Shown here one piece after another: positions 51,977 through 64,000 of a stretch of DNA of 64,000 nucleotides. The stretch's first letter is position 1, and each line of letters starts with the position of its first letter. Below the pieces are notes generated by a model. That model ran no database searches. It saw only the letters and a program-made list of their open reading frames with translations, and was not told where the DNA came from. The stretch is from the NCBI GenBank assembly GCA_001189345.1, contig LFKV01000048.1, positions 1 to 64,000 on the forward strand, given 5' to 3'. A program made the translations under genes and the position numbers. This DNA comes from Candidatus Paraburkholderia kirkii. Lineage in GTDB: Bacteria; Pseudomonadota; Gammaproteobacteria; Burkholderiales; Burkholderiaceae.

Positions 51977-52010
51977 AAAGCCCCGGAAGGCCTACGCCTT
52001 CCGGGGCTTT
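51977..52010 (+). terminator. intrinsic terminator of icd
   Basis: AAAGCCCCGGAAGG (51977-51990), 6-nt loop, CCTTCCGGGGCTTT (51997-52010), then ATCTT. A 14-bp perfect stem, 30 nt after the icd stop. Confidence 0.92.
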
Positions 52011-52070
52011 ATCTTGCATCACTGCATCATATATCATATATGTGCAAAATGGGAAACAGCGGGCGCAAAA

Positions 52071-52094
52071 AAACCCGACGCGAAGGCCGGGTTT
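52071..52094 (-). terminator. intrinsic terminator of the cold-shock gene
   Basis: AAACCCG (52071-52077) and CGGGTTT (52088-52094); on the minus strand followed by TTTTGCGC after a T7 run. 25 nt beyond the csp stop. Confidence 0.85.
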
Positions 52095-52119
52095 CACGAG
52101 GCTAAGTTCGATCGAACGG

Positions 52120-52326
52120 TCAGGCAGCGTCCTGGATGTTCGAAGCTTGCTTGCCCTTCGGTCCTTGGACGATCTCGAAGCTGACCTTCTGGCCTTCCTT
52201 GAGCGTCTTGAAACCGTTCATTTGAATCGCCGAGAAATGTGCAAACAGATCCTCGCCGCCTTCATCGGGCGTGATGAATCCGTAGCCTTTCGCGTCGTTG
52301 AACCATTTGACCGTACCAGTAGACAT
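52120..52326 (-). CDS. cspA: CspA-family cold-shock protein
   Basis: 68-residue nucleic-acid chaperone with the RNP-1 motif KGYGFITP and RNP-2 motif DLFAHFSAI. Start ATG 52326 ([20 protein letters not shown]) has GAGGAG upstream. The next 500 bp upstream hold no convincing gene, consistent with a long 5' leader as in other csp genes. Convergent with icd. Intact. Confidence 0.95.
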   Translation of the reverse strand: MSTGTVKWFNDAKGYGFITPDEGGEDLFAHFSAIQMNGFKTLKEGQKVSFEIVQGPKGKQASNIQDAA

Positions 52327-52844
52327 TCGTACTTCTCCTCTAACTCTCGTCGCAACCCAGAGCACGCTCGAAAAGCTCGACGGCCACCCCACAAGTGAAC
52401 CGCCCCCTCCTCACTAGCTCACCTCGGCCATTTTTCGTCCGCGGAATGGCCCCCATAAAAAGCGCCAGTTTGATTGTTAAATCTCTTAAATCGAGTGTCA
52501 AGGAATTTTTGGGATAGCCGATAAGCGCGTTGCAAAGACCGCATTTGTAGGGTAATTCCTGCTTTGCGTGTGCGGCGCCGTCCAAGCAAGTCATCTTGAA
52601 AAGTCGCATAATCGACTCACTTGTGTGACACCGTCGGCACCCGGCGTCTGATGGTCGGTTTGTTTTTTGAAGCTGTGCGATACTGGGTTCGACGAGGTGC
52701 AAGCGGGCCGCGCTGAGCCATTGGGCCGCGGCAGGATTCGATGGATCGTACTGCGCGAGCGCGCTTTTCAGCGTTTCATTCCGGCCGGCCGGTCGGTGCT
52801 GGAGCGGCGATTGCGAGGGCGTCCGTGTTGTTTAGAATGGGTGT
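52327..52844. other. intergenic region between divergent csp and clpS
   Basis: About 520 bp. Probably holds the csp leader and promoter on the minus strand and the clpS promoter on the plus strand. A 120-codon minus-strand ORF (52340-52702) overlaps the csp leader and shows no family I recognise; I do not call it a gene. Confidence 0.5.
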
Positions 52845-53155
52845 ATGGCGATCAATCCCAACAAGCAGGATGGCACGGTACTGGAGCGGCAGGAGCAGAA
52901 GCTCAAGAAGCCGTCGATGTACAAGGTGGTGCTGCTGAATGACGACTTCACGCCGATGGAATTCGTCGTGATGATCGTGCAGGAATACTTCAATAAAGAT
53001 CGTGAGACTGCGACGCAGATCATGCTGAAGGTTCATCGCGAAGGCAGGGGAGTTTGTGGGGTCTACACGCGAGACATTGCGTCGACCAAAGTTGAGCAAG
53101 TCGTTAGCCATGCACGGCAAGTAGGGCACCCGCTGCAGTGTGTGATGGAGGAAGC

Positions 53156-53159
<4 letters not shown>
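52845..53159 (+). CDS. clpS: ClpS adaptor protein
   Basis: N-end-rule adaptor that hands substrates to ClpAP. 104 residues. The substrate-pocket phrase [20 protein letters not shown] has the conserved Asn-Asp-Asp and a Met gate, and [20 protein letters not shown] the His. Its stop overlaps the clpA start by 4 nt (ATGA), so translation is coupled. Intact. Confidence 0.97.
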
Positions 53160-55459
<2,300 letters not shown>

Positions 55460-55480
55460 TCTGGCTGGCCTCAAAAGCAA

Positions 55481-55514
55481 AACGGCGCGATTTCGATCGC
55501 GCCGTTTTTTTTTT
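55481..55514. terminator. intrinsic terminator between clpA and dut
   Basis: AACGGCGCGAT (55481-55491), TTCG loop, ATCGCGCCGTT (55496-55506), T11 in total on the plus strand. Lies between convergent clpA and dut. Confidence 0.92.
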
Positions 55515-55529
55515 TGCTGCCGACGAAGC

Positions 55530-55976
55530 TCAGTGTTTGCCCGTGCTGCCGAAGCCGCCCGCGCCGCGCTCGCTCGCCTCGAACTCGTCGACAATATTGA
55601 ACTCGGCCTGCACGACCGGCACGATCACCATCTGCGCCAGGCGCTCCATCGGGTTGAGCGTGAAGGCCGTCTCGCCGCGATTCCATGTCGAGACCATCAA
55701 CTGGCCCTGATAATCCGAATCGATCAGCCCGACGAAATTGCTGAGCACGATGCCGTGCTTGTGGCCGAGGCCCGAGCGCGGGAGGATCAGCGCAGCGTAG
55801 CCCGGGTCGGCGAGATGAATGGCGAGGCCGGTCGGCACGAGCACCGTCTGCTGCGGCTCGATGACGAACGGCTCGTCGAGGCAGGCGCGCAGGTCGAGGC
55901 CCGCGCTGCCGGGCGTGGCGTAGGCGGGCATGAAGTCGCGCATGCGCGCGTCGAGGATCTTGACGTCGAGTTTCAT
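55530..55976 (-). CDS. dut: deoxyuridine 5'-triphosphate nucleotidohydrolase
   Basis: Trimeric dUTPase producing dUMP and keeping uracil out of DNA. 148 residues from ATG 55976 ([20 protein letters not shown]). All five motifs are present: [36 protein letters not shown] with the catalytic Asp, [11 protein letters not shown], and the flexible C-terminal [13 protein letters not shown]. Directly follows the LLM oxidoreductase gene (11 nt). Intact. Confidence 0.97.
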   Translation of the reverse strand: MKLDVKILDARMRDFMPAYATPGSAGLDLRACLDEPFVIEPQQTVLVPTGLAIHLADPGYAALILPRSGLGHKHGIVLSNFVGLIDSDYQGQLMVSTWNRGETAFTLNPMERLAQMVIVPVVQAEFNIVDEFEASERGAGGFGSTGKH

Positions 55977-55987
55977 GAAATCGGGCT

Positions 55988-56998
55988 TTATTGGGCCGAC
56001 TGGCCGAGCTCGAATGCTTCGGCCAGGAGTTGATAGGACCGCGTGCGCGCGGCGTAGCTGCCGGCGACCGTCAGCACGATCAGTTCGTCGGCGTTGAATC
56101 GTTCCTGCAGCGCGCGCAGTCTTTCTGTAACGCGCTCCGGCGTGCCGATGATACTGCGCGCCTTCTCGTGCGCGATCACCGCGAGCTCGCGCTCGCCGTA
56201 GTGCTGCGCGGCGCCTTGCGCGATCGACGGAATCGGCTGGTTGAGCCCGTAGGCCATCTGCACGCGGCGCAAGTCGACGGCTTTTTCGAGCGCTTGGGCT
56301 TCTTCGTCGGTATCGGCGCAAATGACGAATACCGCAGCCGCGAGATACGGATTCGCTTCGTGACCCGGGACGAACCGCTCGCGGTACGCCTCCGCCACGC
56401 GATGCCCGTATTGCGCATTGATGAAATGCGCGAACGCGAAGCGGATGCCGAGCTGCGCGGCGAGCAGTCCGCCGAAGTCGCTGGAGCCGAGCATCCACAG
56501 TTCGGGACGCGTGTCGATCTGCGGCTGCAGCAGGACGCCCTTGGCGAGCGAATCGTCGGGGATATTGCCGTCGAGGAGCGCGACGAGTTCCGCGACCTGC
56601 TGCGGGAAGATGTCGCCGCGATTGTACGAACCCGCCGCGACCGCCTGCGCCGTGCGCATGTCGCCGCCGGGCGCGCGACCGACGCCTAGATCGACGCGGT
56701 TCGGAAACAGCGCTTCGAGCATCAGGAACTGCTCGGCTACCTTGAACGCGCTGTAGTACGGCAGCATCACGCCGCCCGAGCCGATGCGAATGCGCTTCGT
56801 CGGGCTGCCGATGCGCGCGAGCATCACTTCCGGACACGGATTCGATACGCCGTATAAACCGTGGTGCTCCGCGCACCAGTAGCGTGTGTAGCCGAGATCG
56901 TCGGCGAGCTGCGCGAGATCGAGCGTCGCGGCGATCGCGTCGGCGGTCGTGTGACCGTGGATGACGGGCGTCTGGTCGAGAACGGAAAGTCGGGTCAT
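55988..56998 (-). CDS. LLM-class flavin-dependent oxidoreductase
   Basis: Luciferase-like TIM-barrel flavoprotein, 336 residues. Landmarks: [93 protein letters not shown]. Its start overlaps the coaBC stop by 4 nt, so it belongs to that operon. The substrate is unknown for this group. Intact. Confidence 0.87.
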   Translation of the reverse strand: MTRLSVLDQTPVIHGHTTADAIAATLDLAQLADDLGYTRYWCAEHHGLYGVSNPCPEVMLARIGSPTKRIRIGSGGVMLPYYSAFKVAEQFLMLEALFPNRVDLGVGRAPGGDMRTAQAVAAGSYNRGDIFPQQVAELVALLDGNIPDDSLAKGVLLQPQIDTRPELWMLGSSDFGGLLAAQLGIRFAFAHFINAQYGHRVAEAYRERFVPGHEANPYLAAAVFVICADTDEEAQALEKAVDLRRVQMAYGLNQPIPSIAQGAAQHYGERELAVIAHEKARSIIGTPERVTERLRALQERFNADELIVLTVAGSYAARTRSYQLLAEAFELGQSAQ

Positions 56999-58215
56999 GA
57001 GAGCAGCGGCCCACCGGTTCGCGGCGCGCGCTTCGCTATTTCCGCGATCAGCGTGCGGGCGAGTTGCTGCTTGTCGGCGCCCGGCAGCGGCGTCGTGCCG
57101 CTTGCTTCGAACAGCACGACCTCGTTGTCGTCGCGGCCGAAGGTGAGCGGGCCCAGATTGCCGATCAAAAGCGGCACGTTCTTGCGCTGGCGCTTTTCTT
57201 CGCCGTGCACGTCGAGATCGCCGCTTTCCGCCGCGAAGCCGACGCAGAAGGGCGGATTCGGCAGCTTTGCCACCGTTGCGAGAATGTCGGGGTTCTCGAC
57301 GAAGCTGAACGCGGGCAGCGCGCCGCCGCTCACCTTCTTGATCTTCTGCTCGCTGACATGATCGACGCGCCAGTCGGCAACCGCCGCCACCGCGATGAAA
57401 ATGTCCGCATCAGGCGTTGCCTGCATGACCGCGTCATGCATCTGCTGCGCGGTCTGCACGTCTTCGCGAAAGACGCCCCACGGCGTCGGCAACGAAACGG
57501 GGCCGGCGACGAGATGCACGTCCGCGCCCGCCTGCGCCGCCGCGCGCGCGAGCGCGAAGCCCATCTTGCCCGACGAGCGGTTGGTGATGCCGCGCACCGG
57601 ATCGAGCGGCTCGAAGGTCGGGCCCGCCGTGATCAGCACGCGCTGGCCGCGCAGAATCTTGGGCTGGAAGAACGCGCAGATCGCCTCGAAGACCGCTTCC
57701 GGCTCGATCATGCGCCCGTCGCCGACCTTGCCGCACGCCTGCGATCCCGAATCCGGCCCGAGTACTTCGACGCCGTCCGCGCGAAGCTGCGCGACGTTGC
57801 GCTGGGTCGCCGGGTTCTGCCACATCTGCCGGTTCATCGCGGGCACGACGAGCAGCTGGCAATCGCGCGCGATGCAGAGTGTCGAGAGCAGGTCGTCGCA
57901 CATGCCGTGCGCGAGCTTGGCGAGGAAGTCGGTGGAGGCGGGCGCGATGACGATCGCATCGGCTTCGCGCGAGAGGTCGATGTGCGGCATGTTGTTCGGC
58001 ATGCGCGCGTCCCATTGCGACGTGTAGACGGGACGGCCCGAGAGCGCCTGCATCGTGACGGGCGTGATGAACTGCGTGGCCGCTTCGGTCATCACGATCT
58101 GCACGGTTGCGCCGGCCTTGATCAGAAGACGCGTGAGCTCGGCGATCTTGTAGCAGGCGATGCCGCCCGTCAGCCCCAGAACGAGATGCTTGCCTGCGAG
58201 TTCCGAAGATTCCAA
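56995..58215 (-). CDS. coaBC: bifunctional phosphopantothenoylcysteine decarboxylase / phosphopantothenate-cysteine ligase
   Basis: Two steps of coenzyme A synthesis. CoaC half (1-190): [20 protein letters not shown], catalytic His in [20 protein letters not shown], substrate-recognition clamp [12 protein letters not shown] with the active Cys. CoaB half: [20 protein letters not shown] and [10 protein letters not shown], with the ligase Lys region [10 protein letters not shown]. 406 residues, intact. Downstream of lspA. Confidence 0.96.
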   Translation of the reverse strand: MESSELAGKHLVLGLTGGIACYKIAELTRLLIKAGATVQIVMTEAATQFITPVTMQALSGRPVYTSQWDARMPNNMPHIDLSREADAIVIAPASTDFLAKLAHGMCDDLLSTLCIARDCQLLVVPAMNRQMWQNPATQRNVAQLRADGVEVLGPDSGSQACGKVGDGRMIEPEAVFEAICAFFQPKILRGQRVLITAGPTFEPLDPVRGITNRSSGKMGFALARAAAQAGADVHLVAGPVSLPTPWGVFREDVQTAQQMHDAVMQATPDADIFIAVAAVADWRVDHVSEQKIKKVSGGALPAFSFVENPDILATVAKLPNPPFCVGFAAESGDLDVHGEEKRQRKNVPLLIGNLGPLTFGRDDNEVVLFEASGTTPLPGADKQQLARTLIAEIAKRAPRTGGPLLS

Positions 58216-58272
58216 CTTGCCTCCGTCAGGAGTGTGATGCGCGGCTTCGTGAATGAAGCCGCGCCGGAAACG

Positions 58273-58776
58273 TCACCGCGAACCGCGCACGCGCCGCAAT
58301 TCGTCGAAGATCAGCAGCGCCGCGCCGACGGTGATCGCGCTGTCGGCGAGGTTGAACGCCGGCCAGTGCCACGCGTTCACGTGGAAGTCCAGGAAGTCGA
58401 TGACGTGCCCATACGCGAGCCGGTCGATCACGTTGCCGATCGCGCCGCCCATAATGAGCGCGAGCGCCGTGCAGAACATGCGCTGCCCCGAATGGCGCTT
58501 GAGCAGATGGCAGATCACCACCGCCGCGACCACGCCCAGCGCCGTGAACGTCCAGCGCTGCCAGCCGCCCGCGGCCGCGAGGAAGCTGAACGCCGCGCCG
58601 CGGTTGTAGACCAGAAGCAGATTGAAGAAGGGCGCGAGCGCGTGGGGCACACCGTAGGCGAATACCTTCTGCACCGCGATCTTCGTCGGCTGGTCGAACA
58701 GGATCACGATCAGTGCGACGCCGAGCCACGGCGCAAGCGATCCACTCGAAGTTTGTTTCGCCATCGTCCTTGCCAT
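58273..58776 (-). CDS. lspA: lipoprotein signal peptidase
   Basis: Inner-membrane aspartyl protease that cleaves prolipoproteins before lnt acts. 167 residues (ATG 58776; MAKQTSSG at 58764 is an alternative start), four hydrophobic segments. Conserved blocks: [14 protein letters not shown] and [22 protein letters not shown] with the two catalytic Asp. Its start shares one base with the ileS stop. Intact. Confidence 0.96.
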   Translation of the reverse strand: MARTMAKQTSSGSLAPWLGVALIVILFDQPTKIAVQKVFAYGVPHALAPFFNLLLVYNRGAAFSFLAAAGGWQRWTFTALGVVAAVVICHLLKRHSGQRMFCTALALIMGGAIGNVIDRLAYGHVIDFLDFHVNAWHWPAFNLADSAITVGAALLIFDELRRVRGSR

Positions 58777-61607
58777 TATGCTGCGCCTCGCGTTTCACCG
58801 GCGCCGAACAGGTTGGAGAAGCAGCGGCCGCACAGACCCGGATGATCCGCGTGCGAGCCGACGTCCGCGCAGTAGTGCCAGCAGCGCTCGCATTTCATGT
58901 AGCCGGACGCCGCGACCTCGACACCTTCTTCCGCTTCGCTCGCCACTTTCTCGACCTTCACCTGCGACGTGATCAGCACGAAGCGCAACGCATCGCCGAG
59001 ACTGGCGAGCGCGCCGTAACGCGCGCCGCTCGCGCGAACCACCACTTCGGCTTGCAGCGACGAGCCGAAGTGGTTGGCCGTGCGCGCCTCTTCCAGCGCC
59101 TTCGTGACGTCGCCGCGCGCGTTGCGGATCAAGGTCCACTTGTCGAGCAGCTCGCCGCCGTTCGCGATTTCCGGATACGTCGCGAAGACTTCCGTGAAGA
59201 TCGTGTCCTGACCGGGCTTGAGCACCTTGTACGCTTCTTCCGCCGTGAACGACAGATACGGCGCGACGAGACGCAGCAGGCCGTGCGCGATATGGAACAG
59301 CGCGGTCTGCGCGCTGCGGCGTTCGCACGAATCGGGCTTGGTCGTGTAGAGACGGTCCTTCAGCACGTCGAGGTAGAAGCCGCCGAGGTCTTCCGAGCAG
59401 AACGTCGCGATTTTCGCGACGACCGGATGGAACTCGTACTTCCCATAGTGCGCGAGCGCGTCGTCCTGCAGGTTGCGCGTGAGCGCGACCGCGTAGCGAT
59501 CGATCTCGAGCCAGTCATCGACCGGCAACGCGTTCTTCCCGAAGTCGAAGTCCGACAGGTTGGCGAGCAGGAAGCGCAGCGTATTGCGGATCCGGCGATA
59601 CGTTTCCGTCACGCGCTTGAGGATTTCCTCGGAGATCGCGAGCTCGCCCGAGTAATCGGTCGACGCGATCCACAAGCGGATGATTTCCGCGCCCAGCCGG
59701 TTCGAGACCTCATGCGGATCGATGCCGTTGCCGAGCGACTTCGACATCTTGCGGCCTTCGCCATCGACGGTGAAGCCGTGCGTGAGCAGCGCATCGTAGG
59801 GCGGACGGCCATCGAGCATCGAAGCCGTGAGCAGCGACGAATGGAACCAGCCGCGGTGCTGGTCCGAGCCTTCAAGATACAGATCGGCCGGGAACTGCAG
59901 GGAATCCTTGTGCGAGCCGCGCAGCACGTGCCAGTGCGTCGTGCCGGAGTCGAACCACACGTCGAGCGTGTCGCGGTTCTTTTCGTACATGTTGGCGTCG
60001 TCGCCAATCAGCTCGCGCGGATCGAGCGATTGCCACGTCTCGATGCCGCCCTTCTCGACGCGCTTCGCCACTTCCTCCAACAACTCCAGCGTGCGCAGAT
60101 GCAGCTCGCCGGTTTCCTTGTGCACGAAGAACGCCATCGGCACACCCCACTGGCGCTGACGCGAGAGCGTCCAGTCCGGGCGATTCGCGATCATGCTGAA
60201 GAGACGCTGCTTGCCCCACGACGGATAGAACGACGTGTTCTCGATGCCTTCGAGCGCGATCTCGCGCAGCGTGCGGCCGCCATCCTTCGGCGTGACGTCC
60301 ATGCCCGCGAACCACTGCGAGGTCGCGCGGTAGATGATCGGCGTCTTGTGGCGCCAGCAGTGCATGTAGCTGTGCGTGTACTTTTCGCTCTTCAGGAGCG
60401 AGCCGGCGCCTTCGAGCGCCTCGATGATCTGCGGATTCGCCTTCCAGATCGAGAGCCCGCCGAAGAGCGGCAGCGATTCGATGTAGCGGCCATCGCCCAT
60501 CACCGGATTGATGATGTCCGAATCCGACATGCCGTGTGCCTTGCACGACACGAAGTCCTCCGCGCCGTACGCCGGCGACGAGTGCACGATGCCCGTGCCG
60601 CTTTCGGTCGTCACGTAGTCGCCGAGATAGACCGGCGAGGTGCGCTTGTAGCCCGGATGCGCCGCCGCCAGCGGATGATGGAAGCGCAGGTTGGCGAGCG
60701 TCTCGCCGGTCGTCGTCGCGATGACTTCGCCGCTGAGGCCGTAGTTCTGCAGGCACGCCTCGACGCGCTCCTGCGCGAGGATCAGCAAGCCGCGCGGCGT
60801 ATCGACGAGCGCGTAGACGATCTCCGGGTGCACGTTCAGCGCCTGGTTGGCGGGAATGGTCCAGGGCGTCGTCGTCCAGATGACGATGCCGCCTTCCGCC
60901 TTCGGCAGCGCCTTCAGGTCGAACGCGTGCGCGGTCTTCTCCGGCTCGGCGAAGCCGAACATCACGTCGATGGTCGGATCGGTCTTGTCCTTGTACTCGA
61001 CTTCCGCTTCGGCCAGCGCCGAGCCGCAGTCGAAGCACCAGTTCACCGGCTTGAGGCCGCGGAACACGAAGCCCTTCTCCATGATCTTCGCCAACGCGCG
61101 GATCTCGCCCGCCTCGTTGGCGAAGTTCATCGTCTTGTACGGGTTGTCCCAGTCGCCGAACACGCCCAGACGGCGGAATCCGGCCTTCTGCTTCTCGATC
61201 TGCTCGCCGGCATACGCGCGCGTCTTCTGCATCACTTCGGCGGCGGGCAGCGACTTGCCGTACTGCTTTTCGATCTGGATCTCGATCGGCATGCCGTGGC
61301 AGTCCCAGCCCGGCACATACACGGCGTCGAAGCCCGCGAGATTGCGCGTCTTGACGATCATGTCCTTCAGGATCTTGTTGACGGCGTGACCGAGGTGGAT
61401 GTCGCCGTTCGCGTACGGCGGGCCGTCGTGCAGGATGAACTTCTTGCGGCCTTTCGAGGCGGCGCGGATCTTCTCGTAGACCTTGTTGTCCTGCCATTCC
61501 TTGACCCACGCGGGCTCGCGCTTGGGCAAGTCGCCGCGCATCGGGAAGGGCGTGTCGAGCAGGTTGACGGGGTACTTCGAGGAGGCTTTCTCTTTCTTGT
61601 CGCTCAT
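58776..61607 (-). CDS. ileS: isoleucyl-tRNA synthetase
   Basis: Class I synthetase, 943 residues. HIGH motif as [20 protein letters not shown] near residue 60; editing (CP1) domain with [21 protein letters not shown] loop [17 protein letters not shown]-terminal zinc site [12 protein letters not shown] and LCGRCFSNL. Shares one base with lspA and follows ribF after 93 nt. Full length, intact, essential. Confidence 0.98.
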   Translation of the reverse strand: MSDKKEKASSKYPVNLLDTPFPMRGDLPKREPAWVKEWQDNKVYEKIRAASKGRKKFILHDGPPYANGDIHLGHAVNKILKDMIVKTRNLAGFDAVYVPGWDCHGMPIEIQIEKQYGKSLPAAEVMQKTRAYAGEQIEKQKAGFRRLGVFGDWDNPYKTMNFANEAGEIRALAKIMEKGFVFRGLKPVNWCFDCGSALAEAEVEYKDKTDPTIDVMFGFAEPEKTAHAFDLKALPKAEGGIVIWTTTPWTIPANQALNVHPEIVYALVDTPRGLLILAQERVEACLQNYGLSGEVIATTTGETLANLRFHHPLAAAHPGYKRTSPVYLGDYVTTESGTGIVHSSPAYGAEDFVSCKAHGMSDSDIINPVMGDGRYIESLPLFGGLSIWKANPQIIEALEGAGSLLKSEKYTHSYMHCWRHKTPIIYRATSQWFAGMDVTPKDGGRTLREIALEGIENTSFYPSWGKQRLFSMIANRPDWTLSRQRQWGVPMAFFVHKETGELHLRTLELLEEVAKRVEKGGIETWQSLDPRELIGDDANMYEKNRDTLDVWFDSGTTHWHVLRGSHKDSLQFPADLYLEGSDQHRGWFHSSLLTASMLDGRPPYDALLTHGFTVDGEGRKMSKSLGNGIDPHEVSNRLGAEIIRLWIASTDYSGELAISEEILKRVTETYRRIRNTLRFLLANLSDFDFGKNALPVDDWLEIDRYAVALTRNLQDDALAHYGKYEFHPVVAKIATFCSEDLGGFYLDVLKDRLYTTKPDSCERRSAQTALFHIAHGLLRLVAPYLSFTAEEAYKVLKPGQDTIFTEVFATYPEIANGGELLDKWTLIRNARGDVTKALEEARTANHFGSSLQAEVVVRASGARYGALASLGDALRFVLITSQVKVEKVASEAEEGVEVAASGYMKCERCWHYCADVGSHADHPGLCGRCFSNLFGAGETRGAA

Positions 61608-61700
61608 GGGTGACTCGGTGAATTCGGTGAGACGGCGCTCGGGCTTTTGCGCGCGGTGATTCGGGAGCGGGGCAGCGGGCGATACGGATGCACCGCGCGC

Positions 61701-62693
61701 TCACCTAATTTGATCGGTGGCCGAAATGGCGAAGCCCGTGGTGCGGCTGCCGGCATTGCTCGGCGGCAGGCCGAAATACGCGCGAGTGTTGTCGACGTCC
61801 TTCGCGATGGCGGCCGTCAGCGTTTCGAGGTCGACGAACTTTTCCTCGTCGCGCAGCTTCTTCAGGAATTCGACGCGCACGAGCTTGCCGTAGGCGTCGC
61901 CGTGCCAGTCGAGCACGAAGACTTCGAGCAGCACACGGCCGGAATCGTCGACGGTCGGGCGCAGGCCAAGGCTCGCGACCGCCGGCAGCGGTTCGTCCGC
62001 GAGACCGTGCACGCGCACGACGAAGATGCCCGCGAGCGCCGGCCGCTTGTGCGCGATCGGCAGGTTCAGCGTGGGAAAACCGAGACCGCGGCCGAGCTTC
62101 GCGCCGTGCACCACGTGCCCGCTGATGATGTACGGCCGTCTGAGCGCGACCTGCGCGGCTTCGAGATCGCCCGCGACGAGCGACGCCCGCACCGACGACG
62201 ACGAAATGCGCGCGCCGTTCGGATGCGCGACGGTCGCCATCTGCTCGACCTCGAAGTCGTATTTCTCGCCGGCGGCCTTGAGCGAGTCGAAGTTGCCCGC
62301 GCGTTTGGCGCCGTAGCAGAAGTCGTCGCCGACCATGACCCAGCGCGCGTGCAGACTGTCGACGATGACGTTCTTCACGAACGTATCCGGCGACTGGCTT
62401 GCGAAAGTCTTGTTGAAATGCTCCACCACCACGCGATCGACGCCGTTCGTGCGCAGCGCTTCGAGCTTGTCGCGCAGCATCGCGATGCGCGGCGGCGCGC
62501 CGGCCGGATTGAAGAACTCGCGCGGATGCGGTTCGAAGGTCATCACGCAGACCGGCAGGCCGCGCGCGTCGGCGGCCGCCCGCACGTGCACGAGCAGCGC
62601 CTGGTGGCCGCGATGGACACCGTCGAAGTTGCCGATGGTCAGTGCGCAGGGCGCCCGGCTTTCGGCATTGGGGAGGCCGCGAAAGACTCTCAC
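61701..62693 (-). CDS. ribF: bifunctional riboflavin kinase / FAD synthetase
   Basis: Converts riboflavin to FMN and FAD. 330 residues. Adenylyltransferase half: IGNFDGVHRGHQALLVHVRA and ISSSSVRASLVAGDLEAAQV; kinase half: IISGHVVHGAKLGRGLGFPT and ASLGLRPTVDDSGRVLLEVF. Placed before ileS as in many proteobacteria. Intact. Its product FMN would be the ligand of the ribB riboswitch at 19999-20140. Confidence 0.96.
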   Translation of the reverse strand: MRVFRGLPNAESRAPCALTIGNFDGVHRGHQALLVHVRAAADARGLPVCVMTFEPHPREFFNPAGAPPRIAMLRDKLEALRTNGVDRVVVEHFNKTFASQSPDTFVKNVIVDSLHARWVMVGDDFCYGAKRAGNFDSLKAAGEKYDFEVEQMATVAHPNGARISSSSVRASLVAGDLEAAQVALRRPYIISGHVVHGAKLGRGLGFPTLNLPIAHKRPALAGIFVVRVHGLADEPLPAVASLGLRPTVDDSGRVLLEVFVLDWHGDAYGKLVRVEFLKKLRDEEKFVDLETLTAAIAKDVDNTRAYFGLPPSNAGSRTTGFAISATDQIR

Positions 62694-62855
62694 GGTAGAC
62701 GTTGGTCGGTGGGACAGCAGGGCTGATGCTGCAAGGCATTAGATTATAAACGCTCGCACGGATCGACGGGCGCGCGGCCGGGCGACGTTCCGCGTGACGC
62801 CCGGCTGATCCCTTTTGGCACGATTTTCGCGCTCGCCGAATGATAAAATCCGCGG

Positions 62856-63506
62856 ATGAAAAAAATCGTCATTCTGATCTCCGGACGCGGGAACAACATG
62901 GAGGCCGTGGTGCGCGCATGCGCGCGCGAAGGCTGGCCGGCCCGGGTCCAGGCGGTCATTGCAAACCGGCCCGATGCCGCCGGGCTTGGCTTCGCGCAGG
63001 CGAACGGCATCGAAACCGTGGTGGTGGATCATCGCCGGTTCGAGCGCCGCGAGTCGTTCGACGCGGCTCTCGCGAGCGAAATCGACCGCTTCTCGCCCGA
63101 CCTCGTCGTGCTGGCGGGCTTCATGCGCGTGCTGACCGACGCCTTCGTCGCGAAATACGCGGGGCGCATGCTCAACATTCATCCGTCGCTCCTGCCGTGC
63201 TTTCCGGGCCTGCGCACGCATCAGCAGGCGCTCGACGCCGGCGTGCGCGTGCACGGCGCGAGCGTGCATTTCGTGACGCCGACGCTCGATCACGGGCCGA
63301 TCGTCGCGCAAGGCGCGGTGCCGGTCGTCGCCGGCGACGATGCCGAGGCGCTCGCCGCGCGCGTGCTGAAGGTCGAGCACGTCATCTACCCGCGCGCGGT
63401 GCGCTGGTTCGTGGAAGGGCGTCTTTCCATCGAGGGGGAGCGCGTTGCGCTGACGCCGTCTGAGCCGCAATGGCTCTTTGCCGACATTGCCGGGGAGGGC
63501 GCATGA
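62856..63506 (+). CDS. purN: phosphoribosylglycinamide formyltransferase
   Basis: Purine synthesis enzyme that transfers a formyl group from 10-formyl-THF to GAR. 216 residues. GAR phosphate loop ISGRGNNMEAVV, catalytic Asn/His in GRMLNIHPSLLPCFPGL and catalytic Asp in GASVHFVTPTLDHGPIVAQ. ATGA overlap with the next gene. Divergent from ribF. Intact. Confidence 0.97.
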   Translation: MKKIVILISGRGNNMEAVVRACAREGWPARVQAVIANRPDAAGLGFAQANGIETVVVDHRRFERRESFDAALASEIDRFSPDLVVLAGFMRVLTDAFVAKYAGRMLNIHPSLLPCFPGLRTHQQALDAGVRVHGASVHFVTPTLDHGPIVAQGAVPVVAGDDAEALAARVLKVEHVIYPRAVRWFVEGRLSIEGERVALTPSEPQWLFADIAGEGA

Positions 63507-64000
63507 GGCTGCATGGATTTCTGATCGGACAAACCGAAACGCTGCTCGCGGACGTGCTGCGCTTCTCGGGCCCCGCGGACGCCGCGACGAGCCGCTTCTT
63601 CCGCGCGCATCCGAAGCTCGGCCACGGCGAGCGCGGCGTGATCGCGGAAGCGGTGTTCGCCGTGCTGCGCCGGAAGATGGAGTTTTCTCACCTTGCGGAG
63701 AGCGGCAGCGGCAGCCAGGCGCGGCGTCTGGCGCTGCTCGGACTGATGCAGACCGCGGGTCTGAGCGCGTTGAAGCACTTCGTCTCGGCTGACGAGCATC
63801 AATGGCTTGCGCAGGTTTCGAAAATCGATCCCGCGAGCCTGCCGGTGCGCGTGCGCACGAACCTGCCGCAATGGATCTACGACGCGCTCGGCAAGCGCTT
63901 CGAGCCGGAGGAGCTCGCGCAGCTCGCCGCCGTGCTGAACTACCCGGCGCCGCTCGATCTGCGCTCGAATCCGCTGAAGGCGAGCCGCGAGGTCGTGCTG
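63503..64000 (+). CDS. rsmB: RsmB/NOP-type 16S rRNA m5C methyltransferase, cut by window end
   Basis: N-terminal 166 residues of an RsmB/NOP family SAM-dependent rRNA methyltransferase. MRLHGFLIGQTETLLADVLR and HPKLGHGERGVIAEAVFAVL form the NusB-like N-terminal helical part; LPQWIYDALGKRFEPEELAQ and ALNYPAPLDLRSNPLK-like (VLNYPAPLDLRSNPLK) the linker to the catalytic domain, which lies beyond the window. Overlaps the purN stop by 4 nt. No lesion in the visible part. Confidence 0.85.
   Translation, partial: MRLHGFLIGQTETLLADVLRFSGPADAATSRFFRAHPKLGHGERGVIAEAVFAVLRRKMEFSHLAESGSGSQARRLALLGLMQTAGLSALKHFVSADEHQWLAQVSKIDPASLPVRVRTNLPQWIYDALGKRFEPEELAQLAAVLNYPAPLDLRSNPLKASREVVL

Noticed and set aside
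52340..52702. 120-codon ORF upstream of cspA
   Set aside because: No recognisable family, overlaps the expected csp leader, and its codon pattern is not coding-like.
58713..61613. 966-codon plus-strand ORF opposite ileS
   Set aside because: Antisense shadow with repetitive Arg/Ala/Val composition; ileS on the other strand has all catalytic motifs.

Overview
The window looks like chromosome from a high-GC Burkholderiaceae bacterium, closest in gene order to Paraburkholderia/Caballeronia/Burkholderia. The evidence is the miaB-phoH-ybeY-corC-lnt-glyQ-glyS-gmhB-plsC run, the dut/coaBC/lspA/ileS/ribF block, an FMN-riboswitch ribB, icd next to a cold-shock gene, and clpS-clpA. No rRNA, tRNA or CRISPR array was seen.

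Layout. 1-2650: remains of two different IS21-family elements, ending in a set of 25-bp spaced terminal repeats and cutting off a DMT-type transporter gene. 2650-17800: housekeeping block on the minus strand (gloA, M48-like peptidase, plsC, gmhB, glyS, glyQ, lnt, corC, ybeY, phoH, miaB, LysR regulator), with a higBA toxin-antitoxin pair and a broken chaC between corC and ybeY. 17900-30300: mixed accessory genes (VOC/MFS deletion scar, HAD phosphatase, ribB, glpK, ggt plus MHS transporter, ferritin-like protein, rhlE, trhA). 30370-33700: an IS3-family transposase and an IS91-type transposase with its partner tyrosine recombinase. 34000-46220: transport and catabolism (two AspT-like exchangers, aldo/keto reductase, ppk2, Rap1a-like secreted protein, four-gene dipeptide ABC operon, cupin). 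46300-50500: second-copy fusA, DUF192 protein, small secreted protein, rluE. 50690-64000: intact core genes (icd, csp, clpS, clpA, dut, LLM oxidoreductase, coaBC, lspA, ileS, ribF, purN, rsmB).

The dominant signal is gene decay. About 25 genes carry frameshifts, nonsense codons, internal deletions or short tandem duplications, often several per gene. Nearly every gene expected to be essential (glyQS, lnt, lspA, ileS, coaBC, dut, ribF, icd, plsC) is intact. The broken set is mostly dispensable: peptide, glutathione and amino-acid transport and breakdown (ggt, MHS transporter, two AspT-like exchangers, the whole dpp-like operon), polyphosphate kinase 2, tRNA and rRNA modification (miaB, rluE), a second EF-G, and the mobile elements themselves. 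Some lesions are substitutions in catalytic residues (a radical-SAM cysteine in miaB, a HUH histidine in the IS91 transposase), so indel sequencing error alone does not explain the pattern. This fits a host-restricted lineage in early genome erosion, such as leaf-nodule or insect-associated Caballeronia; that lifestyle is an inference. I did not find an intact, clearly novel multi-gene system; the strongest leads are the decay pattern, the higBA twin operators, the ribB locus and the start-codon hairpin of the HAD gene.
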